Positions 35,406 through 48,598 of a stretch of 64,000 nt of DNA are shown one piece after another. The notes below the pieces were generated by a model, which was not told where the DNA came from, did not search any database, and saw only the letters and a program-made list of their open reading frames with translations. The stretch covers positions 868,001-932,000 of the forward strand of contig NC_086259.1 in assembly GCF_021018805.1 (NCBI RefSeq). The letters are read 5' to 3'. The position numbers and the translations under genes are program-made. The DNA comes from Prinia subflava. Taxonomy: Eukaryota; Chordata; Aves; Passeriformes; Cisticolidae. Numbering within the stretch: the stretch's first letter is position 1; each line of letters begins with the position of its first letter.

Positions 35406-38308
35406 CAGAAAAGTCTCATATGGGATTCTGAGAGTGTTTGTCCCTACAAGCGTTCCAGAATTCTACTTAAAATAAAAGGAGAGGCTGCATCACAAACATT
35501 ACCATAGGAACAAAGTGCCACAGACAGAGTTATTAGTGAGAATGAATAGGAAACGCTAATTCATAAAGATAACTCCCCGTCTTCAGTCTGCAACAGACAC
35601 AATTCTAATAGAATAGAAACAGGTTTTATTAAGCACTGAACAAACCATCACAAAATATTACTATGTCCTTTATTTAAACAGGGGCCACCATAACTGAGAC
35701 GAAGCTCAAATAAAGAGCCTGACTCTGCAACCTTCATAGGCATTCAGGAACACCCTCCTGCTTGACTTTGTCACATCTTTTCACATCAGCCCTGATTTCC
35801 TTCTGCCCAACCACCCCTCCATTGTCTCCATGGCATCCTCTCCATTCACTGCAAATGAAAATGTGATCCCAATAAGTCACCAGGACTGGAAGCAGCAGAC
35901 CTTATCTAGAAACTATTTTTCAGCAAGACAGCACCGCGCTCTCTTTGTTTTAATCTCCTTTGGTATATGAGAAAATATCTGGCTTTCCTCAAGGAGGAGA
36001 AACAACTCCCACCCCATAGTAGTCTCAGATGCAGACATGTCCCAATTAAGGGCACAGGAGCTGTGATGGAGCTTTGTCCTCCCTGTGATGGAGTTGCTCC
36101 CATCTGCAGCTTCAGAGAAACAACAGCTCAAAGGAAGAACTATGAGCAAGACTAAATTCTGTTCTTGTTTCAGATTCTGCTCTGCCTTGAACATCTTCAG
36201 GATGCCATAAATTCACCCCAATAATCACCTTGCGCCTGAGCCTTGCTGCAAATTGCAGGAAGCTCCACATCCCCAGTCCTCTGCAGAGGATTTCCTTCAT
36301 TTCTTCAGCATCCTGCTGTTGACCTTGATGCTCATGTGCTGATAACTGATTTCCAAACCCATCAAATAATGATTTTTTTCTTATAACTGGGCCTTCAAAA
36401 CTTGAATTTCCAAACTAAACTATTATCTTGGTGAGACTATGATAACATATTTAAAAATCAGAACAGATCAAATCCATAACAGAGAAATGTTCTCCATGTA
36501 CTTTTATTTGTGCTGACAAAGTCAATTTTAACTTGGGAATGAACATTTGAAAGAGTCTTTAATGGGCTAGAAAGTTCAGCTATGGATTGAATTTTTCTGA
36601 ATGCATTAGATACATACGGATTAATGTATAATGGATATATAATGTAGATTTACCACATCTTAAGTATTTAATTACCTCAAATCACTGGCAAAAAAATTCA
36701 ACCTCTCAATAACAGCCAAACTAAAAAAATCTGTCTGATTTAACAACAGTGGTGGACAAATCTTTCTGTTCTCATCCACTGCTGAACAAGTGTATTCATT
36801 CTCCAGATTTATCATTGGATAAAAGAAAAATATATGAAGAAACCAAGGGAAAAAGAGCAATATGCTGTATTTTCTACTTTTGGGAAGGTAATTCTGCAAT
36901 CTTGAACACTTCAAATTTGCATTTGTACTTAAATCTTTTACTCTTGGAGATTCTTTTCAAATAATACTAGTTTGGTACAAGCAAGTTTCAAAAGGGCAAA
37001 ATGAAGACCTGTTTGTGTTGCTCCAATTTCATCCCACAATGACCCCCAAAACATGTAATCCCTCAGACACTGTTATTTCAAGGTGCTCATAATTATGAAC
37101 AGGGAGAGCCAAAAGCCGTTAGCCTTTTTGTTGTTGTTGTTGCTGTTTTGGTGGGGATTGGGGGGGCTATCCAAGAGGCAAGCAAAGATAAATGTAGACA
37201 GAGGAGAAGTTTTTAATTTTTTATTCCCCCACCAGCCCCTGGTTTGATCATCACTGTATCAGCAGGTAACAATCTGTAAAGCACATTTTCCTTTTGGGAG
37301 CCTGCAAGTTCAGGACTTCTTAGAAAAAGAGAGGCAACTGAGGCCCTGATTCTTCAAAGCTTTCTCCAGACTGGCTCTTTTAGTACCTCCTGCTACGTGA
37401 AGTTATAAACAGAGATGAGTTACCCAAACCTTTTACTGTAGCAACGCTTCCACAGTGATTTAAAAATAAAACAAAAATAAAAATCACAAAATTTCCCAAG
37501 TAAAACACAGATGTGTGATATCCAAATTTTTGTATAGTCTTGAAGTGCCTGGGAATGAAATTTTTATCATTCTCCATAAGATCTTGTCTAGGTTGCTGGT
37601 GTCTGCAGAGGACCCAATTAGGTATTTCTCCCACTCGTGCTGAGAGCACAGCAATGGGAACCTCAAGGGCTGGGACAGAGAAGTGCCCTGCCCAGACCCC
37701 CTGTGCAGTGCCCAGAGATCTGCCTCATCATCAGTTCTCTAAAACTGGAACAGCAGACAGGAAAAAAAGATGTATGGGAAAATGAGAACAGAATAAATTG
37801 ATGCTTTTGTGATGAAACCTATATTTGTGCTATAGATGTGTGAAGCACCCCTGATAATGATGGTTTTTTCCTTTTCCTTCATAGCTATGCATATTTATGT
37901 ATTTAAAATCCAAGCAAACTGAGGAACAACTGGGTAGTTAAGAAGGATCAGTGTTGACTGAGCGGGAAGAGCTGGAGGTCTCTGGGCAGGGCTGGGCTGC
38001 AGCAGCCAGGCTGCAGGACCTCTGACCAGCTAACCTGGGCTGGGACTGCAGCAGGGTCCCCCGGATGTTCCACCCTCCCATCCAGCCTGGCAGACAGCCC
38101 TGTCCCCTCCATGTCCCCTCCCTGCCCTGGGGTGGCACAGCACGACTGGCACCGCCCCAGGGGGACACCAAACCAGACCAACTCTGGGGAAAAAATATAA
38201 ATATCAACATCAGGGCCTGCTCTTCACAATGTGGGAAGAGCCCAGCACAGCAGGGCTTTAGTCCCTCTGAGGTCAGCAGTTCAGGGAGCACAGCTTTCCT
38301 CATTTCTA

Positions 38309-38353
38309 CAAACAAAAAAAAAAAAACAAAAAAAAAACAAAAAAAAAAAAAAA

Positions 38354-38390
<37 letters not shown>

Positions 38391-38414
38391 AAAAAAAAAC
38401 CAAAAAAAAAAAAA
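38309..38414. repeat. A-rich tract interrupted by C
   Basis: About 106 bases of A with single C or CC interruptions. The longest pure run is about 34 A (38355-38388). No AATAAA lies at the expected distance upstream and no gene-like sequence abuts it, so a processed-pseudogene tail is not supported. Confidence 0.95.
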
Positions 38415-39759
38415 GGAAGTGGAGAAGTGAGCATGAAAAAACCCCAACTTTCCGATTCCTTACCCATTTCTGATGGCTAAATGTTGAGTTTTGTTTGTGT
38501 GCCACAGCGCTCACTCCACATTCACCTTCCTTTAAAAAGCTGGGATACACAATTATATTACTATTTCTTAAGACTTTAATTCATAGAAGAAAACCCATAT
38601 CAAAGTTTCATAAATCCATATGATATTTTGAACAAAACCCTCAGATTTTACGCTGTTCCTTCTCATTTATGTTGTCAGATGTAGCGTGGCATTAGGCTTA
38701 AGAGGTAGACAGCACAGGCAGCACAGGAAGAAAGGAAAGCAATTAAATTTGGTGTGTTTACAAGTGCAAATCTGTTGTAAATAACCATGTCAAGTAGATC
38801 TTGCTGGTAGGTGGGATCTGAATATTGAGAACTATTTGGAAGGAATGGCAATCAGCAACAGACTGCACAGAGCAGAGCTGGAATGAGAGAAAAGTAGATT
38901 TAGCCAAGCAGGGGGATGGAGAAAAATAACAAGAAAGAGAAAAACAACAAAAAGTAAAGAAACACTGAGGAGATGGACTGGGGAAGGTAGCAGGTGATAG
39001 GGCAAGAGGAGAGATCAATTCTGTGTTTTTCCTTCTGCTCTGGATTTCCTCTACCTTTTTTGATATTCTGCAAATGTTTGATTCCTCATTTATTAAGTCA
39101 GGTGCAGCAGTCAGCTCCACACTGCCAGCACTGACCCTGGAACCGCCAGGCTGGGGGAGCTCCCAGCTCCACCAGGAGTTTTAACTTCCAGTGGGAGCAG
39201 AAGTGGGCACACACCCTACCAGACCTGGGGAGAAGGGCAAAGCAAGGCCCTGCCCTGTCCTGCCCAGAGCTCAGGGATTCCCACAGGGCTGCATTTCCTC
39301 CTCAGGCTCCTCAGCAGAGATATTCCTTCCTCCTACGCCATGCCCCATGATGAAGACCCTGTTACCTTGGCACTCTCCACCACCCCAGCAGTGGCAATGT
39401 CAGGATGTGAATATGTACAAATTTCAGGATGTGAATATGTACAAATGTCAGTGTGCAATCCTGACAGGAGTCCTGCAAAACCCTGAAGGTTTCCAAGTCC
39501 CAGCATACTTGAATCCAATCTTTCTGTCATTCCCATTCCTCTCTCCCTCTGAAGAAGAGGGCATCTGATCAGGGATGAGAGTGGCCTTCTTAAGGGTAAG
39601 GAAAATACAAAGCAATATGAAATAAGCAATGCCAAAAGGAGCCAGACTGCAAATTCTGTACTCTTAGTCTGGCTTGGCATTTAGAGATAATACAATAACA
39701 CAAACAACAGCATTCATTTCTAAATGTTTTGTCAGTAGACTTATTTAAAATGATCACAT

Positions 39760-39764
<5 letters not shown>
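38415..39764. other. Non-coding sequence with a small direct duplication
   Basis: No supported gene. 38880-38960 is purine-rich on the plus strand (GAAAAATAACAAGAAAGAG). The 24-base duplication at 39400-39447 is listed separately. 39120-39350 is GC-richer and unrecognised. Confidence 0.5.
39400..39447. repeat. 24-bp perfect tandem duplication
   Basis: TCAGGATGTGAATATGTACA starts at 39400 and again at 39424. The two copies match apart from the last base or two. A simple local duplication. Confidence 0.9.

Positions 39765-39796
<32 letters not shown>
39765..39796. repeat. Poly-T tract, 32 bases
   Basis: A pure T run. No retrotransposed sequence or minus-strand poly-A signal is recognisable next to it. 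Confidence 0.97.
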
Positions 39797-39800
<4 letters not shown>

Positions 39801-42800
39801 CTCATAAAATCTTTCATAGCATAAAAACGCCTTCCAGTTCTACTCAAATCTTACACTGCCTGATAAAAAACCTCACCACGAGAGAGCTGGCTATAGCTCA
39901 TTCTCTAATCATTGCCTGGCATTAAGAGTTGTGAGGAATCAATTATAATCACTGTTAAATAACAGGGTCACCATCAATATGCTCAGAGTCTTGACAGAAA
40001 TGTGTTAAGAGCTCAATTGTTAAATATAATTTCATGAGGATATTTTTCCTGTGATCTGTATAAATGTGGGAAGCTGAAGGGGGAAGGAAAATAATTGCTG
40101 TATGAAAGTGTAAAATGATGAATAAAAATTAGGTTTATTTAACAATACCCACCATGGCATCATCCCTGCAATTAGAGTATTGTCCAGCTGAAGAGGGAAG
40201 ATCACTGGAAGCTTTGCAGTCAGTCTGATGAGGCTGCAAATACAAATACAGCAATTTTGGGGTACAGCATAAACACCCAATAGCATTTAAAGCATCACAC
40301 AGTTTGGGCTGGTTCAGCCTCATGGACAAGTGTCCATTTGTCCATTTAAACTTGAGCATTTATTTTCTAAAATTGTATTAAAATATAGACTCTTTTTTCC
40401 CCCCTATAATTGCACACAAATATCAACTGCTGCTGAATAAAAAGGGCAGCTGAAAAGTACAAAACAGTTTTGTCCTTTTTCCTCTCTCACCCTCTCACCC
40501 TCTGTCTCATGTTACATTTGCTTTTGAGTCTCCTCATACACATCAGGCTCTAATGTTGTCCCCTCTGGAATACTCACCCTGAAATCCATATGACTGCACT
40601 GGTAAATTCTGGTTTGGTTCATCCTACATTTTACAAAGCCCTTAAAAAAAGGCCATCTGACAATAACTGTACAGTAGAAAAACTATGCCAGGTGCCAACA
40701 GTACCATCACTAGGAAAACAAATCAGATTATTTCAATACCCATCTTAGATTTTTGCTGATATTTTATTAGAAATTTGAAGTCTTGAACCTGTCTGCATCC
40801 AAGAATGCACCTCCACCATACTGTGTGAATTGTTGGCAGATTTTGGGGCTTTTGGGGCTTGGTTTTACATCTCCAACTATGCATACAGATTATGAACCGA
40901 GCCAGTGGCAAAAAAAGAAGTCCCATATTTTAAGGAACAGGAATTCGCTGTATATCTGCATGGACAGCTGACCCACAGGTACCACGAGAAGCCTGGATCA
41001 GAACGCGGTTTCTTTTTCTGCCACCCCAGTAGATATTTTTGTTCAATATGTGCCCCAGTACATCCACACTGAGTGTTCCCCCCTGCCTGGGGTTACACTG
41101 ATGCCGTGGCTCACACACACAGCCCCTGCTCAAACTCAGCCTCTCGCTTTCTCAAGGCGTTCTCTGAAGTGAAATACCAGTTCAGAACAACCTAAAGGTA
41201 TCTTCTCATACTCTTAAACGACAGAAATACCTCCCTCAGCCCTGCCACTCCTCTCCCACGTACATTCTTGATGTCTTGAGCTACAACTTCATTTATAGAA
41301 GAGCCCACCCTCCAGATCTGGCAACTGAATTGTGAATAGCAGTACCAAATGTCTCCTGAGAAAAGCAGGGCTGAACCAGCAGACACTGCCCTTCTCTTTG
41401 AATTCTGCCTCTTGAATAATCAGGATCTGGAAGCACTAATTCACACAAGCTCCTCCTGCAGGAAGGAGCAGCAGAAAACTTCTGTGCTGGTTGGAATCTC
41501 AGGACAGAGGCTTTGCTTGAGTTTATTCTGCAAGGGAACACTGCACCCTGGGTGTGTGAGAGCCACGGGGGCAGGTGAAATGTTCTGTGCAACAAGAGGC
41601 ACCAGGGGAGCAAGGAGGCAGGGGAAAGATGCCACCAGAGCCACGCCTAAAGGCCTTAGTGCTTGCTTTCTTTGGATTTCTTTCCAGTCATCTGTATCTC
41701 ATCTCTACAGACAAGAATTGTCTCATCTGCCCTTGACAAACACAAGTTAAGACACACTGCAAACACACGTTCTATTTAAACAAAGGCAGAGATTCTCATT
41801 TCAAAGGACATTCCAAAGCCATCCTCCCTTACAAAACATTAGCATATGCTTCTTAAGTGCTCCTGAAATAAAATTTGTATCACCACAGTCACGTGGAGTT
41901 ACTCTGCCTGCAAAAGCTGCTCTCAGCTCCCTCCCAGTCAAGGCTCGAACCAGAATTTCCTTGCTGCAAATGTTTTCTCTCCAGGGTGGATGATTTTATC
42001 TCTCACTCCTCCTGAAAATTACACAAAAATCTAAAAACATCCTCCACTCCTGTTTGTTTTGGGAGAACCTCTTTTACACCAGCCCTCCTTAAAAACAGGA
42101 AAGCTGCACAAATTCCAGAAACAGAGGAGAACAAAATTTATGGGTTCTTCTCAATAAATAAGTAAAAGGTTTGATTTTTCATCCATCTTAAAAATAGTAT
42201 TATTTTTAGCATGCCTATTAAAAGCTGTGAATTAGCAGAACAAAAATGAAGGAATTATGTGCATATCATATTTTTTGTTTACTAGCCCTAATTAATAACA
42301 GTAAATCTTGACAAGTTATTGTGTCTCAGCTTGCAGAGCTCCTGACCTCGGCCTTGCAATGTCAGAACCACCATCTCCAGAAAAACATGAGCTTTTGTAT
42401 TTGGATTTAATTACCCAATGTTTCACCTTCCCTGGATACAGCTGGCTTGATTAAATAAAGGTATTCATATTCACAGTATTACTTTAACAGGCAGGGATAA
42501 ACCAAACCATTTCTATACTTTCAGACCAGTCTCTATTCTACTGAAATTCCAATAATAGCTCATGTAGGCTTGAATTAACTTCTATTTCCCCATCAGCTCT
42601 TTAGGAGAGATTCTGTTTCCATACTTTGCAGAATTATGCACCTATAATTAGTTTAAATCTTAAATAAATGGTCTTAATTTCAGTCTCAAAAGCAAGCAAG
42701 AGCACATTATTTACTACTCTGTTCAGCAATTAATGGAAATAAGCTCAGATTCTGATTACTGATTTAGGATTCTGACAATTCCTTTAAAAAATAGGATATT

Positions 42801-43933
42801 CACTTAAAATAGGCAATTTCTCTTGTTCTTTTGTGCCAAACATCAATATGGAGTGGACCTGCTACAAAAACAGCAATGCTAAGCAGAGATTCCCTTGAAT
42901 TTAGGTTTAATCACACACGAGTGGCTGAAAAAAGCCTTGCTATTGAAATGTGGTAAAAAGGAGGGGGACAAGGGGGAAGGAGCAGGTGATAAGTACAAAA
43001 GTTGATCAGTATATCATTAAGTCAGCATCAATTTGGGAACAGAAAATCATATTTCTTTAGAAACAGAGTAATTTTGTGCTGCACATTCAACCTGGATGGG
43101 GGAGTCCTGCAGGAGTCAGAGTTAACAAACAGGAGTCTTGCATTGGGAGGAAAAGACACAGACCTTTAAGAGCTCGGGACATGAGAACTGCTCCCCTTTA
43201 TCTACCACATACCCTGTGGATTGCTGCAGATCCATGTAAAACTCCTGCATTTCCTGAGCTGCTGCACTGCCAGGGCTCTGCCCATATTGATTAGGGATAA
43301 AACTTTGCAAGGACAGCCAGCAGAATTCAGCAAACATAAATCATATCAGCAGGGCTGCTTCTGATGCAGTGGAAAGATTCCTACTGAACCCATTTTGCTC
43401 CTAATAAGGCCTGTGTCAGCCAGACAACATCTTAATTTTGTACTCATATAATGAATAAACACATCAAATCCAGTCCTTCTTGGGGCAGAGCTGCTGCCTC
43501 AGCACACCTTTCCCATACCAGAATCTGGGGTGATAAATTTACTTTCAGACAATGTTTCTCCTAAATAGCCATTGTGTAAAAACATCACCAACATCTGGAA
43601 TATTTAATTGTCATCACGTTGCTCCATGCAGTCCCTGGCATACCAAGGTTCAATTTCAAACATATCAGCACAATGAGTGAAAAAGTTTATTCCAAACTTG
43701 ACTGGTGAGCAGGGCATGGTTTTGAGGACGCTCCAAACAGCAGAATGAAGGTCTCAGAGATGCTGGACTGTTCCAGTTCCAAAGGGAATATCCCAAAAGA
43801 GCAGCTCTCAGGAGCAGACACAGAGCAAGCCCAGAACAGGGGAAAATTCTACCACACTTCCTAAATGTCCACTCAGACACACAAACAGCTCTTTCTTTAA
43901 TGATAATGAACTCAACAAATCACAGTTATTTCA

Positions 43934-43934
<1 letters not shown>
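39797..43934. other. Non-coding stretch, no gene seen
   Basis: About 4.1 kb without a supported gene. GC-richer patches at 41000-41180 and 41340-41650 carry short frames on both strands with no recognisable domain. 42230-42790 is a CNE-like region, listed separately. Confidence 0.5.
42230..42790. other. CNE-like AT-rich region
   Basis: A long, complex AT-rich stretch free of simple repeats. It has many homeodomain-type cores (CTAATTAATAAC, TAATTAGTTTAAAT, GGATTTAATTACC) and CpG retained in GACCTCGGCC. The texture fits distal regulatory DNA, but this is inference only. Confidence 0.2.

Positions 43935-43974
<40 letters not shown>
43935..43974. repeat. Poly-A tract, 40 bases
   Basis: A pure run of 40 A. 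There is no AATAAA within about 35 bases upstream and no recognisable retrocopy. Avian CR1 does not use a poly-A tail, so this is best treated as a mononucleotide repeat. Its exact length in an assembly would be unreliable. Confidence 0.97.
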
Positions 43975-43976
<2 letters not shown>

Positions 43977-44340
43977 AGGCACCAGATAGAACAAATAACT
44001 GCTCATCTTGTTGGGAACTTAAATGTCCAATCCTCTGCCTTTTCTAATCTGGGCTCACTATTTTGCAGTAAAACAACTTTGTTTTCATTTTTATCCTTTT
44101 GGTCCAGATGGATTGCAGGCTTGGCTAACAGCATAAACCTGGTTAATCAACTTTCATGCCATATTTATGTTGCAACAGGGAGGTTTTACTGCAGTTTACC
44201 AGTGCATACTGTGGAGCACAGCCAGTGCTTTATGTACCCTTCACTGCAAGCTGCAGTCTGCTTTGCCATTGGTGACCCCAAATCTGCTGCTGACAACCAG
44301 CTCTTGTCTTTGCTGAATACAGATTCAGTTAAATTTAATT

Positions 44341-44429
44341 AAAACAAAACAGAACAAAATTGAAAACAAAAACAAAACAAAAAGAAAACAAAACAAAACC
44401 AACCAAGCAGAACAAACAAACAAAAAACC
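44341..44429. repeat. A/C-rich (AAAAC)n-like tract
   Basis: Irregular AAAAC/AAAC units interrupted by G, turning into AACC- and CAAA-type words at the right end. It resembles the complement of the T/G-rich tracts at 19727 and 29717. Confidence 0.88.
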
Positions 44430-47400
44430 CAACCCCACCACTCCAGGAATTATATTTCACTTATGAAAATTATGAATTTTCGAACCTACCCATTTTCTTG
44501 AGAAACCAATTAAAAGTCAAGAAACATCTATTTCCTAATTCCTTTGTTTTGCCATCACTACCCCATCCTGAGAGCAAGTTTTTGGCCAAATAAAGAACTC
44601 CCTTTTACAGAAGCTGCAGTGTAGCTGTGACTGTTTATCATGTTTTGATGGTGCTGCTTTGGTTTTACTGGAGTTATTTCCCCCTGCAAGCTGAAGGGCT
44701 TGCAAGGCAAAAAAACCTGTCAAAACCTTCTCTGGCATCCTGTGTTTCCTAAATCACCCATGGACATTTATGGCAGCGAGGAACTTGGTAATTAAAACTC
44801 ACATTCTATGGCTGTTCAGAAAAGTCAAGGCTCTGATAGAAATGACAATTAACAGCCCATTTTTGAACCACACCAATTATAAGGAGCTGGCAATTAACAT
44901 TATTACTCATAAATTATAATGGGGAATGTGTTTTGCCTAACAGGAGCAAGGAGGAGAGGAAGGGGGATTACTCATGTTCAGTTTTGCTGCTCCCCCATCA
45001 GCCAGGCCTTGGCAGCAGCCCAGCTCCCCACACCCCAAAGGCCACTCCAGTGGGGTTGCCCAGTTCACCCCAATCAAGTTTGCTCTCAATGGTCACCCAC
45101 ACGTGAAACCTGGACAACACCAACCTCTCCCAAATGGTCTTTGGTGGTTGTTTTCCTTACATTTTTATTTTTAACAGGATTTTTATGTGATTTAGCATAG
45201 TTTTGTGTTTTTCTTTATTATTTTTTACAATGCAGCTTAGCATAAATCAAGTGCCTATGGAGATTCTATGTAGTATGTAACTTCGATAGTATTTAGATTA
45301 ATAAAAGTAACATATTTGAAGGTTTAAATACAAGGTTATTTATCAAAAAACCAAACATAGTTTATTTCATTAGCTTGAAATACAGAGGCAAATGATACCT
45401 GCCACCATAGGCACTGCAGAATTTTCTCCCAGGAAGAAGCACTCCACCATTCCCAATGATAATAAATAAATTATCATCCTATTTATAGTTTTAAAATAGT
45501 TGTAGCATGGGAGGGTATGCATTCATAACCAGGACTAAGTATAATTTGCAGCTGTCCTAGATTAATTTGATTTTAAGGACTATAGGAAGGAACAAAACCC
45601 CGAAAAATCTGGGGTGGTGGCATCATCTGAATTGCCTGAAAATTTGGAAACTCCAGTGGGCTCCAGCAGCAGCGTTTAGCAGAGAGCAGACAATTACAAT
45701 GTACTTTTAGTCACATTGTTCTGAACTTTGAGAGAGGGATACACTCTTATCTACAAATTGCTTAAACCCCTTCCCACAGTAGCAAATCCTGAAATTTCAT
45801 TTTCCCATTCTTTTCCTTCCTCCATCAATTTCTTATGTTGCACTTTTTAAAGCCAGCTGAGGCCAGGTCATAGTGTCTCACTAGCTGATATGAAATTTAG
45901 AATATTTTAATGTCACAACAAGTTTTGGTCTTTCAGACTTCAAAGATGCACCCGTTTATACCAAACCAGTCATTTTCGTAGCTGGGCTACTTTTATTGTA
46001 TTTTGTTATGTTTCAGTTAATAACTTTAAACCACAATTCATTTCTTTGTAAAGCCTTTAAAAAAACTAATTGAAAGATATGTTTCTTAGAGTTACAGTCC
46101 AGTCTAAGTAGCAAACCCAGCAGCTGCTGCTGCCTCCTTGGTGCAGGTTCTCAGGCTGACATGGTGTGCAGAACTGCTGCAATTTTAAGGAAATCTGCAG
46201 TCATTTTGGGGCAATAATACAATGTCTAAACCCTCTGACATAAACAATAACCCTGAAAAGCTTGAAAAGGATGAAAGCAGTGTTGATGTCATCAAGGAGA
46301 AAGGTCTGCTTTGCAGAGTTTAAGCGACGATTCCAGAACAAGTTGGACACCACATCCACATGGAGCAGCACCTTTGTTCCAGGGTATGAAGCCACACCAG
46401 TTCAGCCCAAACAGGAACAAGACTATTAAATATTTCCTCAAATCCCTGACCTTCCCTGCCAGCCACACTGTCCTGCTTTGCTGTGATTCTGTCTGTCACT
46501 GATTCTTTTTTCTCCCGTTGGACTTCCACCCTTCTTCTCTGTTCTCTCCTTAAAAACACAACAACAGAAAAATCTCTTTCTTAATTGAGAATATGCTATT
46601 TCCACATCATTTCATATTTCCACCTCATAACAAACCTGAGCATCACTCTCCTCTTTTGGCATTGGTTGAGACATTCAGCTCCTTACACCAAAGAACCTGA
46701 ATTTGGGCAAACTCAGCCCAAGACTCATCTCAGTGACGACCTGAATTAGTGCACCCTTACTAAACTTAGCAGCATAATTGTGGTTCAGCAAGGATTCACC
46801 TTCAACTACAAAAATAACCTCTTTAGTTTCACCTGATCTTTGTTTGAGAAAGTGAAAAAATCACCTACATGTTCTTTTGGGATCTGCTCAGTGTTCAGCT
46901 GTGGGGAGGTGGTGAGGAACTTCTAATTCCAGACCAACAATATTTCCAAGACCAAGATCTGCAGAATTGTTCAGCTTTTCATACAGAGGCATCCTTGCTG
47001 TCAGATTTCATTTTTTACTGATCCATTAATCCTAAGAAATCCTATTAGAAATAATAGAAGACACTGCTTTGCAAATCCCTGTTCTCTTATGCTCCAACAT
47101 CTTCATTTCCACAGCTGCCTAATTGCATCATTTTATACCAAATTCTTTGCAACCTTCCTGCAGTAAGAATTCTGTGCTCCTCTATAAATGGAAGCCTTAG
47201 ATTTAATCAGTATTGAAGAGTATAGGTTCCCTCATGGCTTGGTAAGGAATAAAAAGCACTGGTTTAAAGTTTCAGCCAAGAGTGGCAGATGGCAGGACAG
47301 AAACCCAAAAGCTGCATCTACAAGCCTTGGTGGAATAGGCAGTCTTTCTTCTGCTAAAAATCACTTCTCTAGAACTGAACCAATAAGATCTATCTTCAGT

Positions 47401-48534
47401 GTCGTGTATATTTTAAACTCTCATTGTTTTTGTCTTTTCTTTGACATTTTTACTAGTTCTGCTGCGATATTTCTATAGTCCTGAAGAATATAATATAATA
47501 TATTTTGTGTACCTGAATGGGAAAGGAGAAGTACAGAGCTTCCCAAATTACATGTATATCTATGGAACTTCTGATTTACTAACATGAAAAAAACCCCAAA
47601 CTGTAAATTTAGAAGGGTTTCTCCAGTGATCCTCATTCAGCCTTGCACCACATAAATAGAATTGTAAACAAACTAAAACCTTAACTCATGTGCCCAAGCT
47701 CCATCACATTAACTATTTTAAACAGTATTAGGAGTTTTCTCCTCCTCCTGTCTGAAAAAAGGGATCAATCCAACAACTCAGCCATATGAGGGGGAAACTT
47801 GAGCTTTTCTAAGTGTGGTTCTTAGAGCAACATTTTGTTAAGCCAGACAACACTACAGATAGTGTTTCTTTAAAATATCCTCTGTGAAGGATACAAAGGA
47901 TACATGCAAAGATTTCCCCTGAAATCACAGGAATTCTGCTATGGCTTCAGACCAGCCTGAGGGTTGTACTTTTTAATGGCAGAAAAATACAGAAGAATAA
48001 AAGCAAATGTGATTTGATTCATCTGGGCATCAAACCCACAGCCCCTGCTTGTCTGGGTGCAGTTTGTTGCACAGGCACACACCCAGCCTGAGATTTGGAT
48101 CAGCAGGTTTAGCAGCTCATGTTATAGGGAAAGAGAATTAGAACCAGAAAAAAAAATAGTCCTCCCTAGTGCTGAGGACTGAGCATAACATTTTGGGTGT
48201 TTTATAAGGCAGGGGAATTTATAATTAAACATCTCATAAGTAGGAGTATTAGTGGCTTTAGAGGAAATGGGCTGCTATGGGAATCAACAAAGAACATCAA
48301 CAGGAGATGCTGAGATGCCTCCTAAAATCCCCTGCCCCTCCAGAAGCTAAATAATTTATTGGTGATGCAACAGAGTCATCAGTTTCAAAAGAGACTCAGA
48401 AGTTTGCCAGACTGTTTTAGCCAAGCATCAGTAATAATAATGAAAGTATTGATTCCCTTTTATTAATAACTCAGGATAAGGGCAGAGTGCAGAATATTCA
48501 TCTCAGCTTCCAACAAGCACCCAGCTCTAGGCAG

Positions 48535-48598
48535 ATATTTGACTAGTTTTCAGATTCAGATTCAGATTTGACTCATATTTGACTAGTTTTCAGATTTT
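48535..48598. repeat. 40-bp-spaced local duplication
   Basis: ATATTTGACTAGTTTTCAGA at 48535 recurs at 48575. The spacer contains CAGATT repeated three times. A small tandem duplication. Confidence 0.9.

Larger units (their letters stand above)
32694..38308. other. Non-coding stretch, no gene seen
   Basis: About 5.6 kb without a supported gene. Minor structures are a (GTT)n run near 37128-37143, an A-run at 33934-33945 and a short AT run at 34654-34666. 37960-38180 is GC-rich and reads open on both strands, with no recognisable protein. CNE-like blocks are listed separately. Confidence 0.5.

Noticed and set aside
37938..38550. Phe-rich membrane-like frames on the minus strand
   Set aside because: The apparent hydrophobic segment is translated from the interrupted poly-T complement of the 38309-38414 A tract.
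43935..43974. Poly-A tail of a processed pseudogene
   Set aside because: No AATAAA at the right distance, no upstream coding remnant and no target-site duplication that I could see.
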